Shown here one piece after another: positions 1 to 9,376 of a stretch of 64,000 nt of DNA. The notes beneath the pieces are model-generated. The model saw nothing but the letters and a program-made list of their open reading frames with translations. It did no database searches and was not told the DNA's origin. A program made the position numbers and the translations under genes. How positions within the stretch are numbered: position 1 is the first letter of the stretch; each line of letters opens with the position of its first letter. The stretch spans positions 558,001-622,000 of the forward strand of contig NZ_BSPP01000004.1 in NCBI RefSeq assembly GCF_030161095.1, written 5' to 3'. This stretch comes from Cypionkella aquatica (GTDB lineage Bacteria; Pseudomonadota; Alphaproteobacteria; Rhodobacterales; Rhodobacteraceae).

Positions 1-465
1 ATCGAGCAGAGCGCCGTGCTTTTCGCGGGCAGAGTTGTCAACGCCAAAGCGACGGCAAAGCGCGTCAAGGGTGGCCGGGGAGCCGGGAAATTTGCGGCGG
101 GCCATCGTGAGCGTGTCGGTGGCGCGGGACATCGGCAGGGTTGGGCGGTTGACCGCCGTAAGCTCGGCGTTGAGAAACTTCATATCGAAGCTGGCGTTGT
201 GGATGATCAGCTGTGCGTCACCGATGAAATCGAGAAAATCTTGCGCGATGGCTTTGAAGACCGGCTTGTCGCGCAGAAAATCGTCGCCGAGGCCGTGGAC
301 CGCGAAGGCCTCTTTCGGCATCAGGCGTTCGGGATTGATGTATTGGTGGTAGGTGTTGCCGGTGGGCAGGTGGTTGAACAGCTCTACCGCGCCGATTTCG
401 ACGATCCTATCGCCTTCTGAGGGTTCAAAGCCTGTGGTTTCGGTGTCGAGGACGATCTCACGCAT
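1..465 (-). CDS. dnaQ: DNA polymerase III epsilon subunit, 3'-5' proofreading exonuclease (partial, C-terminus beyond window)
   Basis: The reading frame opens with ATG at 465 and is still open at base 1, giving 155 residues. Seen: the DEDDh exonuclease motifs, ExoI with D7-x-E9 in DTETTG, ExoII HNASFD at 89-94, and ExoIII with H150 and D155 in the last visible residues. The family is the proofreading subunit that works with the DnaE polymerase in the replisome. The C-terminal part that contacts the polymerase lies outside the window. The start overlaps the 3' end of coaE by 8 bases, so the two are probably translated from one mRNA. Identification is firm; only the missing end is unknown. Confidence 0.95.
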   Translation of the reverse strand, partial: MREIVLDTETTGFEPSEGDRIVEIGAVELFNHLPTGNTYHQYINPERLMPKEAFAVHGLGDDFLRDKPVFKAIAQDFLDFIGDAQLIIHNASFDMKFLNAELTAVNRPTLPMSRATDTLTMARRKFPGSPATLDALCRRFGVDNSAREKHGALLD

Positions 466-1045
466 GGCGGGCTCGGATATGGGCAATCAGGACTTTGACA
501 TAGGCTTGGGTGGCGGAAAGGTCCAGTGTTTCAACGATATGGGTGGCGAGGGCGCGCTTTTCGGCATCGGGCATTTGGCGGGCAAGCATGGTTTGGAAAT
601 GCTGCTCTGTCATGCCGGGGCGTTGCAGGACGCGGGTGCGTTGCAGATCGGCGGGCGCGGTGACGAGGAGGGTCGCGTGAAATTCGTGTTGACTGGACTT
701 TTCAAACAGCAGCGGAATATCGAGGATTGCGATATCGGCTGTGGTTTGGGCGATAAACTTTGCGCGGTCGGCCGCGACCAAGGGGTGCACGATGGCTTCA
801 AGTTTTGTCAGCATGTTAGGATCCGCCGCAATCGCGACCTTCAATGTTTCACGTGAAACATTCCCATTTGTCGTGGCTGCGGGGCAAAGCGCGCTGATCT
901 GGGCAACGGCTGCGCCACCCGGTTGATAAAGGCGGTGGACGGCGCTATCGGCATCCCACACCGGCAGGCCCGCGTCTGTGAACATCGCTGCCGTGGTGGA
1001 TTTCCCCATGCCAATCGAGCCGGTGAGTCCGAGGCGGAATGTCAT
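458..1045 (-). CDS. coaE: Dephospho-CoA kinase
   Basis: 195 residues, normal family length. It phosphorylates dephospho-CoA at the ribose 3' position, the last step of coenzyme A synthesis in the cytoplasm. Seen: the N-terminal P-loop GSIGMGKS at residues 9-16, followed by the typical DAD after strand 2 and the CoA-binding mid region. ATG at 1045 overlaps the aroE stop in an ATGA arrangement, and its own 3' end overlaps the dnaQ start. The gene contains a perfect parS site (845-860), read here as Val-Ser-Arg-Glu-Thr, so part of this coding sequence is also a chromosome segregation site. Confidence 0.95.
   Translation of the reverse strand: MTFRLGLTGSIGMGKSTTAAMFTDAGLPVWDADSAVHRLYQPGGAAVAQISALCPAATTNGNVSRETLKVAIAADPNMLTKLEAIVHPLVAADRAKFIAQTTADIAILDIPLLFEKSSQHEFHATLLVTAPADLQRTRVLQRPGMTEQHFQTMLARQMPDAEKRALATHIVETLDLSATQAYVKVLIAHIRARHA
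845..860. other. parS site 1 (ParB-binding palindrome)
   Basis: A perfect 16-bp palindrome TGTTTCACGTGAAACA, identical to the widely conserved chromosomal parS consensus. It sits inside coaE about 1.8 kb left of the candidate oriC. ParB encoded at 9376-10281 is the expected binder. Confidence 0.93.
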
Positions 1046-1881
1046 GCCGAAAGAACAGATTGGCGGGTGGCATCGTCAACCTCTGGTCGCTGGCCAAACC
1101 AGCGTTCAAAGCCCGGAGCGGCCTGATGCAGCAACATCCCCAAGCCATCGACAATCGTGCAGCCTTTCGACTGTGCTTCAAGAAGGAATTGTGTTTTCAA
1201 GGGGTTATAGACGAGGTCAGTGACAAGCGCATTTCTGTCAAGACCATCAAGCGGCACGCGGAAATCAGATTTTCCGGACATACCAAGTGAGGTGGTGTTG
1301 ATAACGGTCGTCGCACCTTCCAACATATTAGGGGCCTGGATCCAATCGTAAACGCTGAGTTTGGCGCCCAAATCCGCCCGCAGCGCCTGCGCCCGAGGCT
1401 GGGTGCGGTTTGCAATACGGATTTCGGGCACGCCAACTTCGATCAGCGCGGCGACAACCGCCCGCGCCGCACCGCCAGCACCAAAAATCGCAGCAGGGCC
1501 TGCGGTTGGATCCCAATGCGGGGCATTCTGGCGCAGATTGGCGATGAAGCCCGCGCCATCAGTGTTGTCGGCATGAATCCGACCATCTTTGCGGAAAATC
1601 AACGTATTTGCCGCGCCAATCAACGCAGCGCGATCCGTCACCACATCGGCAATTTGCAAGACGGCCTCTTTGTGCGGGATCGTCACATTTACCCCGACAA
1701 AGCCAAGTTTCGGCAGCAACTCAAGCACTTGCCGCAAGTCTTGCGGGGCCACATCCATGGGTATGTAATGGCCTTGGATACCATAGCGCTTTAACCAGAA
1801 ACCATGCAGGGCGGGCGACCTGCTGTGCGCGATCGGATGGCCAATGACACCAGCAAGCGGGATGCGGGGGAGGTCGGTCAT
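1042..1881 (-). CDS. aroE: Shikimate dehydrogenase (NADP+)
   Basis: 279 residues. It reduces 3-dehydroshikimate to shikimate in aromatic amino acid synthesis. Seen: the substrate-binding motif with HSRSP near residues 19-23, the catalytic Lys in NVTIPHKE near residue 65, the NTDG motif near residue 105, and a dinucleotide-binding FGAGGAARA near residue 130. The start at 1881 overlaps the maf stop (ATGA), and the stop overlaps the coaE start, so maf-aroE-coaE-dnaQ forms a tightly coupled leftward operon. Length and motifs are ordinary for AroE rather than the YdiB or quinate dehydrogenase branch, though I cannot exclude side activities. Confidence 0.95.
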   Translation of the reverse strand: MTDLPRIPLAGVIGHPIAHSRSPALHGFWLKRYGIQGHYIPMDVAPQDLRQVLELLPKLGFVGVNVTIPHKEAVLQIADVVTDRAALIGAANTLIFRKDGRIHADNTDGAGFIANLRQNAPHWDPTAGPAAIFGAGGAARAVVAALIEVGVPEIRIANRTQPRAQALRADLGAKLSVYDWIQAPNMLEGATTVINTTSLGMSGKSDFRVPLDGLDRNALVTDLVYNPLKTQFLLEAQSKGCTIVDGLGMLLHQAAPGFERWFGQRPEVDDATRQSVLSA

Positions 1882-2477
1882 GTTGTGATGTAGCCTCTGG
1901 TTCCGAGATAGTCGATCAAGGGAAGAAGTGGCAGGCCCAGAATGGTGAAATAGTCGCCAGTGATAGCTGAGATCAGTTGGATGCCTTCCTCTTCTAACTT
2001 ATAACCGCCGACAGAATGACGCAGACTGTGCCAGTTTCTTGCAATATAGGCTTTCAGATAGGAGTCCGACAGACTGCGCATCGTCAAGCTGGCTTCAGAA
2101 ATATGGCGCCAGACCGGCTTTGCGTCGTCGTAAAGCACCAAAGCTGAAATCAACTGATGGCTTTGGCCGCGAAACTGGGTCAGTTGTTCAAAGGCAATCT
2201 CTGGCGTCTCGGGCTTGCCAAAGATGTGGCCCTGAAACGCCAGCACCTGATCGCAGCCCAGCACCAAATCGTGAGGGTTCTTTTCGGCCAGCTTACGCGC
2301 CTTCATCTCTGCCAACGCATCAGCAATATCGCGCGGTTTGGCCTGATCGGCCTGCAGCGACTGACGGATGCTGTCCTCATCAATCCGGGCCGGTTGTGCC
2401 GAAACCTCTAGCCCCGCATTGCGCAAAAGCTGCAAGCGGATGGTTGAAGCAGAAGCAAGAAGCAGCGGGCGTGTCAT
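1878..2477 (-). CDS. maf: Maf family nucleoside triphosphate pyrophosphatase
   Basis: 199 residues from the ATG at 2477. This start is preferred over an upstream ATG at 2528 because the family normally begins a few residues before the motif seen here at 7-21 ([15 protein letters not shown]). Maf proteins hydrolyse non-canonical or modified nucleoside triphosphates and were first linked to septum formation. The conserved GCDQVL segment with catalytic Asp is present mid-protein. It is the first gene of the leftward maf-aroE-coaE-dnaQ unit, and a perfect DnaA box lies 11 bp upstream of its start codon, at one edge of the candidate origin. Confidence 0.9.
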   Translation of the reverse strand: MTRPLLLASASTIRLQLLRNAGLEVSAQPARIDEDSIRQSLQADQAKPRDIADALAEMKARKLAEKNPHDLVLGCDQVLAFQGHIFGKPETPEIAFEQLTQFRGQSHQLISALVLYDDAKPVWRHISEASLTMRSLSDSYLKAYIARNWHSLRHSVGGYKLEEEGIQLISAITGDYFTILGLPLLPLIDYLGTRGYITT

Positions 2478-2487
2478 GGGCAGCCTT

Positions 2488-2496
2488 GTGGATAAG
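2488..2496 (-). promoter_or_regulatory. DnaA box, perfect consensus
   Basis: TGTGGATAA on the plus strand, i.e. TTATCCACA on the minus strand, the DnaA R-type consensus. It lies 11 bp upstream of the maf start codon. Confidence 0.7.
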
Positions 2497-2796
2497 CTGT
2501 GTTTGTTCCGGAATACGGATATGGGCATAAGTCCGTTTCAGCGCCGAAAAGGTGCCATGGAGCCGCTTTTGTCAAGCATTGAGGCAAGGACCAGCGGATT
2601 TGCCCACAGTGGGATAGTGAAAATCTGCGCATGTGAGCAGGTAAGATCTTCACAGGCTGTGGATGGATTTTGGGCAGTCAAAAATTCTGTAACATCTTGT
2701 TAGGATGAATATATTTAGAAAATCTGCAAGCGTATGGCCAAGTTGCAAACAGCCAACATCCTAGGGATAAGTTGCGGGAAAACGTCAGCTATTCTG

Positions 2797-2805
2797 TTAT
2801 CCACG
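2797..2805 (+). promoter_or_regulatory. DnaA box, one mismatch
   Basis: TTATCCACG on the plus strand, one base from the DnaA consensus, next to the second AT-rich tract in front of hemJ. It faces opposite to the box at 2488. Confidence 0.6.
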
Positions 2806-2861
2806 GCCCCTACAACATCATCTTTCTTTCTAGAATCTATTCTTTAAGAAGAAGAAAAGAA

Positions 2862-3323
2862 ATGAGGGATACTGTGGGCGATTTTCTAGCGAGCTATTAT
2901 CTTTGGATCAAAGCGTTGCATGTCATTGCAGTGATCGCTTGGATGGCCGGGCTGTTCTATCTGCCCAGGCTGTTTGTCTATCACGTTGAGCAGGTAGAAC
3001 GCGGCTCTGAGACTGACGCGATGTTTCAAACCATGGAGCGGCGTTTGCTGAAGGCAATCATCAACCCAGCCGGTGTGACGACTTGGGTGTTTGGTTTGGG
3101 GCTGGTGTTTACGCCGGGCATCGTGGACTGGACGGCACTTTGGCCTTGGACCAAGGCTGGCTCTGTGATTGCCATGACAGTGTTTCACCATTGGCTGGCA
3201 CTGCGGCGGAAGGATTTTCTCGCGGGGAGCAACAGGATCACCGGGCGGCAGTATCGGATGATGAATGAGGTTCCGACCTTGTTGATGATGATCATCGTGA
3301 TCTCGGTGATCGTGAAGTTCTGA
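2862..3323 (+). CDS. hemJ: Protoporphyrinogen IX oxidase, HemJ family
   Basis: 153 residues from ATG 2862. This start is chosen because the frame's earlier ATG at 2772 would add a polar, non-conserved leader across the putative origin, whereas MRDTVGDFL leads straight into the first membrane segment after an A/G-rich ribosome site. HemJ oxidises protoporphyrinogen IX to protoporphyrin IX in the inner membrane during haem synthesis. Seen: four hydrophobic segments and the conserved His at residue 20 followed by WMAGLFYLPRLF, and FHHWLA later. It is the first rightward gene beyond the candidate origin. Haem genes next to the origin are common in alphaproteobacteria. Confidence 0.9.
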   Translation: MRDTVGDFLASYYLWIKALHVIAVIAWMAGLFYLPRLFVYHVEQVERGSETDAMFQTMERRLLKAIINPAGVTTWVFGLGLVFTPGIVDWTALWPWTKAGSVIAMTVFHHWLALRRKDFLAGSNRITGRQYRMMNEVPTLLMMIIVISVIVKF

Positions 3324-3326
3324 ACG

Positions 3327-3353
3327 CCTTGACTCGCAAAACCTTGACTCGCA
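3327..3353 (+). repeat. 12-bp direct repeat upstream of rho carrying a -35-like hexamer
   Basis: CCTTGACTCGCA occurs at 3327-3338 and again at 3342-3353, a 15-bp period. Each copy contains TTGACT, close to a sigma-70 -35 hexamer. No convincing -10 follows at ideal spacing, so promoter function is only suggested. Confidence 0.55.
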
Positions 3354-3464
3354 TCGCTGCTGGTCTTAGGTGGGCTTTAGCGCGGCCATTCGGCCTTCCC
3401 GCTTTCCATTGACATTGCTGCTGCTGGCCCAAACCTTGGGCTGCGCGCCTGAGGTAAATTCCCG

Positions 3465-4736
3465 ATGACTGTTGAGCATTTGAATCTTGCTGATCTGAAA
3501 GCCAAGACCCCGGCCGAGTTGCTGGCGATGGCAGAAGAATGGGAGATTGAGAACGCGCCGAGCATGCGCAAGGGCGAGATGATGTTCTCGATCCTGAAAG
3601 AGCATGCCGAGGAAGGTTGGGAAATCGGCGGCGATGGCGTGTTGGAAGTTTTGCAGGATGGTTTCGGCTTTTTGCGCTCTCCTTCTGCGAATTATCTGCC
3701 GGGCCCGGATGATATCTATGTCTCCCCCGATATCTTGCGGCAGTTCAGCTTGCGCACCGGTGACACGATTGAAGGGGTTATTCAGGCCCCGCGTGAGAAT
3801 GAAAAATATTTCTGCATGACCAAGGTGACGCGGATCAACTTTGATGATCCGGAGAAGGCCCGCCACAAGGTGCATTTCGATAACCTGACGCCGCTTTATC
3901 CTGACGAACGCCTGAAGATGGAAGTGGAAGATCCGACCATCAAGGACCGCTCGGCGCGGATTATTGATCTGGTTTGCCCGATCGGCAAGGGTCAGCGGGC
4001 TTTGATCGTGGCACCGCCGCGCACGGGTAAGACTGTCTTGTTGCAGAACATTGCCAATTCTATCGCTGTGAACCACCCCGAATGTTACTTGATCGTGTTG
4101 CTGATCGACGAGCGGCCCGAGGAAGTCACGGACATGCAGCGTTCTGTGAAGGGGGAGGTTGTGTCCTCGACCTTCGATGAGCCAGCAACGCGGCATGTCG
4201 CAGTCGCCGAGATGGTGATTGAAAAGGCCAAGCGACTGGTTGAGCATAAGCGCGATGTTGTGATCTTGCTGGACAGCATCACCCGTCTGGGGCGGGCTTT
4301 CAACACTGTGGTGCCGTCTTCGGGTAAGGTGCTGACCGGCGGTGTGGATGCCAATGCATTGCAGCGTCCAAAGCGGTTCTTTGGTGCAGCGCGGAACATT
4401 GAAGAAGGCGGGTCTTTGACCATTATCGCAACCGCGCTGATTGATACCGGCAGCCGGATGGACGAAGTGATCTTTGAAGAGTTCAAAGGTACGGGTAACA
4501 GCGAGATCGTGTTGGACCGTAAGGTTGCCGACAAGCGCGTGTTCCCGGCGATTGATATTCTGAAATCGGGTACTCGGAAGGAAGATCTGCTGGTTGAGAA
4601 AACTGATTTGCAGAAAACCTATGTGCTGCGCCGGATTCTGAACCCGATGGGCACCACGGATGCGATTGAGTTCCTGATCTCGAAGCTGAAGCAGACCAAG
4701 AGCAATGGTGAATTCTTCGAGTCGATGAACGCCTAA
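3465..4736 (+). CDS. rho: Transcription termination factor Rho
   Basis: 423 residues, the standard length. Rho is a hexameric RNA-dependent ATPase that ends transcription and silences untranslated RNA. Seen: the N-terminal helical region, the cold-shock-like RNA-binding domain with DGFGFLR near 65-71, the Walker A APPRTGKT at 183-190, the Walker [14 protein letters not shown] near 262-275, and the [16 protein letters not shown] region near the C-terminus. ATG at 3465 matches the family N-terminus. A 141-bp leader separates it from hemJ, and rho genes are often autoregulated there. It is part of the rho-mnmE-mnmG-rsmG-parAB run. Confidence 0.98.
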   Translation: MTVEHLNLADLKAKTPAELLAMAEEWEIENAPSMRKGEMMFSILKEHAEEGWEIGGDGVLEVLQDGFGFLRSPSANYLPGPDDIYVSPDILRQFSLRTGDTIEGVIQAPRENEKYFCMTKVTRINFDDPEKARHKVHFDNLTPLYPDERLKMEVEDPTIKDRSARIIDLVCPIGKGQRALIVAPPRTGKTVLLQNIANSIAVNHPECYLIVLLIDERPEEVTDMQRSVKGEVVSSTFDEPATRHVAVAEMVIEKAKRLVEHKRDVVILLDSITRLGRAFNTVVPSSGKVLTGGVDANALQRPKRFFGAARNIEEGGSLTIIATALIDTGSRMDEVIFEEFKGTGNSEIVLDRKVADKRVFPAIDILKSGTRKEDLLVEKTDLQKTYVLRRILNPMGTTDAIEFLISKLKQTKSNGEFFESMNA

Positions 4737-4763
4737 GGCTCGTTTTTAATCAAAGGCTTGGCT

Positions 4764-6056
4764 ATGGACACGATTTTTGCACTCGCCTCGGCGCGGGGTA
4801 AGGCGGGTGTTGCTGTTGTCCGGCTTTCGGGACCTATGGCGCATGCGGCGGTGGAGCAGTTGTGTGTTTTACCGCCCGTGCGGCAGGCGGCGTTGCGGCG
4901 ACTGGTGTGGCAGGGTGCTGTGCTGGATGAGGCGCTCGTTTTGCTGTTCGCGCATGGGGCCAGCTTTACCGGCGAGATCAGTGCTGAATTGCATTTGCAT
5001 GGCAGCACGGCAGTCGTTGCGCGAATTTTGCAAGTTTTGGCGGCTATGGATGGGTTGCGGCTGGCTGAGGCCGGAGAGTTTACCCGTCGTGCATTGGAAA
5101 ATGGGCGGCTGGACTTGGCGCAAGTTGAGGGGCTTGCGGATCTGATTGATGCGGAGACTGAGGCGCAACGCAAGCAGGCGATGCGGGTGTTGTCGGGCGA
5201 TCTGGGGCGGCGGGTAGAGGCTTGGCGGCTTGATCTCGTCCGCGCGGCGGCGTTGATCGAGGCCACAATTGATTTTGCCGATGAAGAGGTGCCCGTTGAT
5301 GTGACGCCCGAGGTTCGGCTGTTGCTGGATGGCTTGCTGCGGCAGTTAAAGGCAGAATTGGCTGGTGCGGGCGCTGCAGAGCGGATTCGTGATGGCTTTG
5401 AGGTGGCGATTGTGGGTGCCCCAAACGCCGGAAAATCTACGCTTTTGAATGTTTTGGCGGGCAGGGAGGCTGCGATCACTTCGGAGATTGCAGGGACGAC
5501 ACGGGATGTGATCGAGGTTCGCATGGATATCGCCGGGCTGTCTGTCACTCTGCTGGATACGGCGGGCTTACGCCAGTCGGATGATGTGGTGGAGCGGATC
5601 GGCGTCGATCGGGCGTTGGCGCGGGCGCGGCTGGCAGACCTGCGGATTTTTCTGCGTGCAGAGCCGGAAGAAATTTTGATGTTGGTGCCCGAAGCGGATG
5701 ATTTGGTTCTTTTGGGTAAAGCTGATAAAAGGACTGACGCCGCTGGCCTTGGTCAAATGGTTTCGGGTAAGACCGGGGCTGGGGTAGATGCGCTGATTGC
5801 CGCGATAGCAGCAAGGTTGGAGGGCCGCGCAGCCTCTGCGGGCTTGCTGATACGTGAGCGTCAGCGTATCGCGATGGAGCGTGCAGTGGCCGGTTTGGAA
5901 TCGGCCGTTGGGCGTTTGGCCCGTGCTGTTGCGATGCCAGAACTGGTGGCAGCAGATTTGCGCGGATCTATGCGGGCATTGGAAGCTATGGTGGGAAGAA
6001 TCGATGTTGAAAATCTTCTTGATGAGATCTTCGCAAGTTTCTGCATCGGCAAGTGA
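4764..6056 (+). CDS. mnmE: tRNA uridine-5-carboxymethylaminomethyl modification GTPase MnmE
   Basis: 430 residues from ATG 4764. A TTG six bases upstream is rejected because MDTIFALAS is the usual family start. MnmE with MnmG installs the carboxymethylaminomethyl group on wobble U34 of several tRNAs. Seen: the N-terminal folate-binding domain with GEFTRRA near 103-109, the embedded G domain with P-loop GAPNAGKS at 218-225, DTAG in G3, and the C-terminal CIGK whose Cys is conserved in the family. Its stop overlaps the mnmG start (GTGA), linking synthesis of the two partners. Confidence 0.97.
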   Translation: MDTIFALASARGKAGVAVVRLSGPMAHAAVEQLCVLPPVRQAALRRLVWQGAVLDEALVLLFAHGASFTGEISAELHLHGSTAVVARILQVLAAMDGLRLAEAGEFTRRALENGRLDLAQVEGLADLIDAETEAQRKQAMRVLSGDLGRRVEAWRLDLVRAAALIEATIDFADEEVPVDVTPEVRLLLDGLLRQLKAELAGAGAAERIRDGFEVAIVGAPNAGKSTLLNVLAGREAAITSEIAGTTRDVIEVRMDIAGLSVTLLDTAGLRQSDDVVERIGVDRALARARLADLRIFLRAEPEEILMLVPEADDLVLLGKADKRTDAAGLGQMVSGKTGAGVDALIAAIAARLEGRAASAGLLIRERQRIAMERAVAGLESAVGRLARAVAMPELVAADLRGSMRALEAMVGRIDVENLLDEIFASFCIGK

Positions 6057-7930
6057 GGTTGTTTCACGTGAAACATTTTGATGTAATTGTCGTTGGTGGT
6101 GGTCATGCGGGTGCGGAGGCAGCGGCTGCTTCGGCACGCATGGGTGCCAATACTGTTTTGATCTCTTTGCGGCGTGATGGCATTGGGGTGATGTCGTGCA
6201 ATCCGGCTATTGGTGGCCTGGGTAAGGGCCATCTGGTGCGCGAGATTGACGCGATGGATGGCATTATGGGCTTGGCGGCGGATCGGGCGGCGATTCAGTA
6301 CCGGTTGCTTAATCGCCGTAAGGGTCCGGCTGTGCAGGGTCCGCGGGCGCAGGCCGACCGCAAGCTGTACCGCGCGGCAATTATGGATTTGTTGCAAGCG
6401 CAGCAAAACCTGACCATCATGGAAGCGGAAGTCATTGCTATAAAAGAAGAAAACGGCATTGCCACAGGCGTTACCTTGGCTGATTCCACCGAACTGCACG
6501 CCTCGGCGGTGGTTCTGACGATGGGCACCTTTCTAAACGGCATCATGCATATTGGCAATCAACGCAGCCCAGGGGGGCGCGTCGGTGATCGACCATCGGT
6601 TAAGCTTGCAGAACAACTTGCGGGTTTGGGGCTGGCGCGGGGAAGGTTGAAGACCGGAACGCCACCACGTTTGGACGGGAATACGATCAATTGGGACCTG
6701 CTGGAGACGCAGCCCGGTGATGAAGAGCCGGTTGTTTTTTCCTTTCTGAATAAAGTGCCACAAGTGCGGCAAATTTCCTGTGGAATCACGCATACCAATG
6801 AGCGGACTCACGCCATTGTGCGAGACAATTTGAGCTTATCTGCGATGTATGGCGGCCACATTGAAGGCATCGGCCCGCGCTACTGCCCGTCGATTGAGGA
6901 CAAGATCGTTCGGTTTGCTGACAAAACTTCGCATCAGATTTTCCTGGAGCCTGAAGGCTTGGAAGATAGCACCGTGTATCCGAATGGCATTTCGACGTCT
7001 TTGCCTTATGACGTGCAGGAAGCATATGTGCGATCCATCGCCGGCCTAGAGAATGTAAATATAACTCAGCCTGGCTATGCGATCGAATATGACTATTTTG
7101 ACCCGCGTGAGCTGGATTTGTCTTTGCAGTTAAAGGCGTTACCGGGGGTGTTTCTGGCTGGGCAGATAAATGGCACAACTGGCTATGAAGAGGCAGCGGC
7201 ACAGGGTTTGCTTGCTGGCTTGAATGCGGCGGCGCTTTCCAAGGGTCGCGACTCGGTCAAGTTCAGTCGGTCTGACAGCTATATTGGCGTGATGGTTGAT
7301 GATCTTACCTCGCGTGGGGTGACGGAGCCCTATCGCATGTTTACCTCGCGTGCCGAGTATCGCCTTACATTGCGGGCCGATAATGCTGACCAGCGTTTAA
7401 CGCCGTTCGGCATTGAATTGGGCTGTGTGGGGACAGGGCGTGCTGATGCCTTTGTTGCCAAGCAGCAAGGCTTGACTGCAGCGGCGGTGCAGCTACAGCA
7501 GAGAACTTTTTCGCCTACAGAGCTGAGCAAGTTTGGGTTTGAGCTGAGCCAAGATGGCGCAAAGCGCACGGCATTGGCGCTGATGGCGTTTCCCGATGTG
7601 ACGATTGAGAAAATCATCGAACTGGTGCCTGAATTTGATGCTTTTGAACGCGATATACAGCAGCAGACAGCAACTGATGCACTGTATTCGCAGTACGCTG
7701 CGCGGCAAAAGCATGAAATTGCTGCGTTGAAGCGCGAGGAAGCAGCGGAAATTCCAAGCGAATTCATCTTCGCTGGTTTGCCGGGCCTTTCGACAGAGTT
7801 AGGCCTTAAGCTTGCGCGGATTCGACCGACAAACCTCGCACAAGCAGCGCGCATTGAAGGCATGACGCCAGCAGCACTGACTCTTATCCTTGCGCATATC
7901 CGTAAGGCGCGGCGCGAGGCAACGGCATAA
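6053..7930 (+). CDS. mnmG: tRNA uridine-5-carboxymethylaminomethyl modification enzyme MnmG (GidA)
   Basis: 625 residues if started at GTG 6053, which overlaps the mnmE stop. A second GTG at 6068, inside parS site 2, would give a protein five residues shorter beginning at Lys-His-Phe-Asp. MnmG is the FAD-dependent partner of MnmE in tRNA wobble uridine modification. Seen: the FAD motif GGGHAG at 15-20, the long [15 protein letters not shown] region, and [11 protein letters not shown] near residue 380. The stop shares bases with the rsmG start (TAATG). The parS palindrome encodes the N-terminal residues Leu-Phe-His-Val-Lys-His. Confidence 0.97.
   Translation: MRLFHVKHFDVIVVGGGHAGAEAAAASARMGANTVLISLRRDGIGVMSCNPAIGGLGKGHLVREIDAMDGIMGLAADRAAIQYRLLNRRKGPAVQGPRAQADRKLYRAAIMDLLQAQQNLTIMEAEVIAIKEENGIATGVTLADSTELHASAVVLTMGTFLNGIMHIGNQRSPGGRVGDRPSVKLAEQLAGLGLARGRLKTGTPPRLDGNTINWDLLETQPGDEEPVVFSFLNKVPQVRQISCGITHTNERTHAIVRDNLSLSAMYGGHIEGIGPRYCPSIEDKIVRFADKTSHQIFLEPEGLEDSTVYPNGISTSLPYDVQEAYVRSIAGLENVNITQPGYAIEYDYFDPRELDLSLQLKALPGVFLAGQINGTTGYEEAAAQGLLAGLNAAALSKGRDSVKFSRSDSYIGVMVDDLTSRGVTEPYRMFTSRAEYRLTLRADNADQRLTPFGIELGCVGTGRADAFVAKQQGLTAAAVQLQQRTFSPTELSKFGFELSQDGAKRTALALMAFPDVTIEKIIELVPEFDAFERDIQQQTATDALYSQYAARQKHEIAALKREEAAEIPSEFIFAGLPGLSTELGLKLARIRPTNLAQAARIEGMTPAALTLILAHIRKARREATA
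6060..6075. other. parS site 2
   Basis: A perfect TGTTTCACGTGAAACA at the very start of mnmG, 3.2-3.6 kb right of the candidate oriC. It covers codons 3-8 of the long mnmG form and contains the alternative GTG start. Confidence 0.93.
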
Positions 7931-8556
7931 TGTGGCGCGAGAAAGCGGAAGTTCCGTCATGGCTGAGTGTTTCACGTGAAACATTGGAAAAACTTTTCAG
8001 CTATGGCGACTTGGTTGAGAAGTGGAATCCTGCAGTTAATCTAATTTCGAAGAGCGGTGTTCCAGATCTATGGAGCCGCCATATTCTGGATTCAGCCCAG
8101 ATCATGCTTCAAGCGCCCGACGCCGCCACGACTTGGTGTGACCTTGGCAGTGGCGGTGGATTTCCGGGTATTGTCTTGGCAATCCTTGCAAACGAGTTGC
8201 AGCCAAAATTGTCGATGACGATGGTGGAATCAGACCGCCGGAAGTCAGTGTTTCTGTCAGAGGCGCTGCGCCATCTTGGCATTACTGCAATTATAAAAAC
8301 GGAGCGTATTGAAGCACTTATGCCGCAGAACGCCGATGTCCTAACCGCACGAGCCTTGGCACCACTGCCGCAACTATGCAGCTACGCGCACAGACACCTT
8401 AGCCCGACCGGCGTCGCCCTGTTTCCAAAAGGCGCGGCAACCGCGCAAGAGATCACTGCTGCGCGCGCAGATTGGCAGTTTGACAGCAGTGAGATGCAAA
8501 GCCTGACCGAACATAATGCACGAATTGTCGCCATTCGGAATCTCCGCCATGCATGA
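7930..8556 (+). CDS. rsmG: 16S rRNA (guanine-527-N7)-methyltransferase RsmG (GidB)
   Basis: 208 residues. It methylates G527 of 16S rRNA using S-adenosylmethionine; loss of this gene is known to give low-level streptomycin resistance in other bacteria. Seen: the SAM-binding motif DLGSGGGFPG at 71-80, the NPAVNLIS segment before it, and the later AxALAPL motif. Translation starts on the A of the mnmG stop (TAATG). Residues 14-18 (Val-Ser-Arg-Glu-Thr) are encoded by parS site 3. The 3' end overlaps parA by 8 bases if parA starts at 8549. Confidence 0.96.
   Translation: MWREKAEVPSWLSVSRETLEKLFSYGDLVEKWNPAVNLISKSGVPDLWSRHILDSAQIMLQAPDAATTWCDLGSGGGFPGIVLAILANELQPKLSMTMVESDRRKSVFLSEALRHLGITAIIKTERIEALMPQNADVLTARALAPLPQLCSYAHRHLSPTGVALFPKGAATAQEITAARADWQFDSSEMQSLTEHNARIVAIRNLRHA
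7968..7983. other. parS site 3
   Basis: A perfect TGTTTCACGTGAAACA in the 5' part of rsmG, about 5 kb right of the candidate oriC and 1.4 kb before parB. Read in the same frame as in coaE (Val-Ser-Arg-Glu-Thr). Confidence 0.93.
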
Positions 8557-9376
8557 TATGATGGGCACCGGCGGGCCGCACATTCTTGCCATTGCGAACC
8601 AGAAAGGGGGCGTCGGCAAAACCACGACGGCGATCAACCTTGCAGCTGCCTTGGTCGAACTTGGTGCGCGCGTTTTGCTGGTTGATCTGGACCCGCAGGG
8701 AAATGCCTCGACCGGATTGGGGTTTTCCCCGACAGATCGCAAGAAAACCACCTACGATCTGCTTCTGGACGAAGTGCCGCTGGTAGAAGCTGCCGTCACA
8801 ACCGAATTTTCCGGTTTGTTTCTGTGCCCATCAAGCGCAGATCTGTCATCTGCCGATATCCAGCTTGTTTCTAACGAAAAGCGCAGCTTCCTGCTGCATG
8901 ATGCACTGAGAGAACCCCGTGTTGAAACTTTAGACTTAGATTTTATTCTGATTGACTGCCCGCCTTCTCTCAGCTTGCTGACGGTCAATGCAATGGTTGC
9001 CAGCCACGCCGTGCTCGTTCCGCTGCAAGCAGAGTTTTTTGCATTGGAGGGGCTGTCGCAACTGATGCTGACAATCCGTGAGGTGCGCCGCGGCGCGAAC
9101 CCGGGCCTGCGGATCGAGGGCGTCGTTTTGACTATGGTGGATGGGCGAAATCGGCTGTCGCAACAAGTTGAACATGATGCACGTTCGACCTTGGGGGATC
9201 TGGTGTTCAAAACGATGATCCCCCGCAATGTACGGCTCAGCGAGGCACCGTCATACGCTCAACCGGTGCTAAGTTACGATAGCGCGTCCAAAGGTTCCGA
9301 GGCATATCGGGCTTTGGCCATAGAAGTTCTGCTGCGCCATCCCCTTCGCAGCAGATTCAGTGAGGAGACGGTTTGA
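8549..9376 (+). CDS. parA: Chromosome partitioning ATPase ParA (Soj)
   Basis: 275 residues from ATG 8549. Other in-frame starts are 8516, 8558 and 8561; the first would overlap rsmG by 41 bases, so I prefer a start that overlaps only slightly. ParA is the DNA-bound Walker ATPase that pulls the ParB-parS complex, and so the origin, apart. Seen: the deviant Walker A KGGVGKTT at 19-26, DLDPQGNAS, and DCPPSLSLLT. The stop and the parB start share TGATG, the usual translationally coupled arrangement. Confidence 0.95.
   Translation: MHDMMGTGGPHILAIANQKGGVGKTTTAINLAAALVELGARVLLVDLDPQGNASTGLGFSPTDRKKTTYDLLLDEVPLVEAAVTTEFSGLFLCPSSADLSSADIQLVSNEKRSFLLHDALREPRVETLDLDFILIDCPPSLSLLTVNAMVASHAVLVPLQAEFFALEGLSQLMLTIREVRRGANPGLRIEGVVLTMVDGRNRLSQQVEHDARSTLGDLVFKTMIPRNVRLSEAPSYAQPVLSYDSASKGSEAYRALAIEVLLRHPLRSRFSEETV

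Larger units (their letters stand above)
2478..2861. other. oriC: Candidate chromosomal replication origin (oriC), maf-hemJ intergenic region
   Basis: A 384-bp gap without a plausible gene, where gene direction switches from leftward to rightward. It contains a perfect DnaA box (TGTGGATAA, 2488-2496), a one-mismatch box (TTATCCACG, 2797-2805) and two weaker ones (TGTGGATGG at 2659-2667, TAGGGATAA at 2762-2770). Two AT-rich tracts (about 2681-2730 and 2811-2860, each roughly three-quarters A+T) are candidate unwinding regions. Flanking parS sites and the gidA/parAB neighbourhood match known alphaproteobacterial origins. Assignment as oriC is inference. The promoters of maf and hemJ must also lie here. 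Confidence 0.72.
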
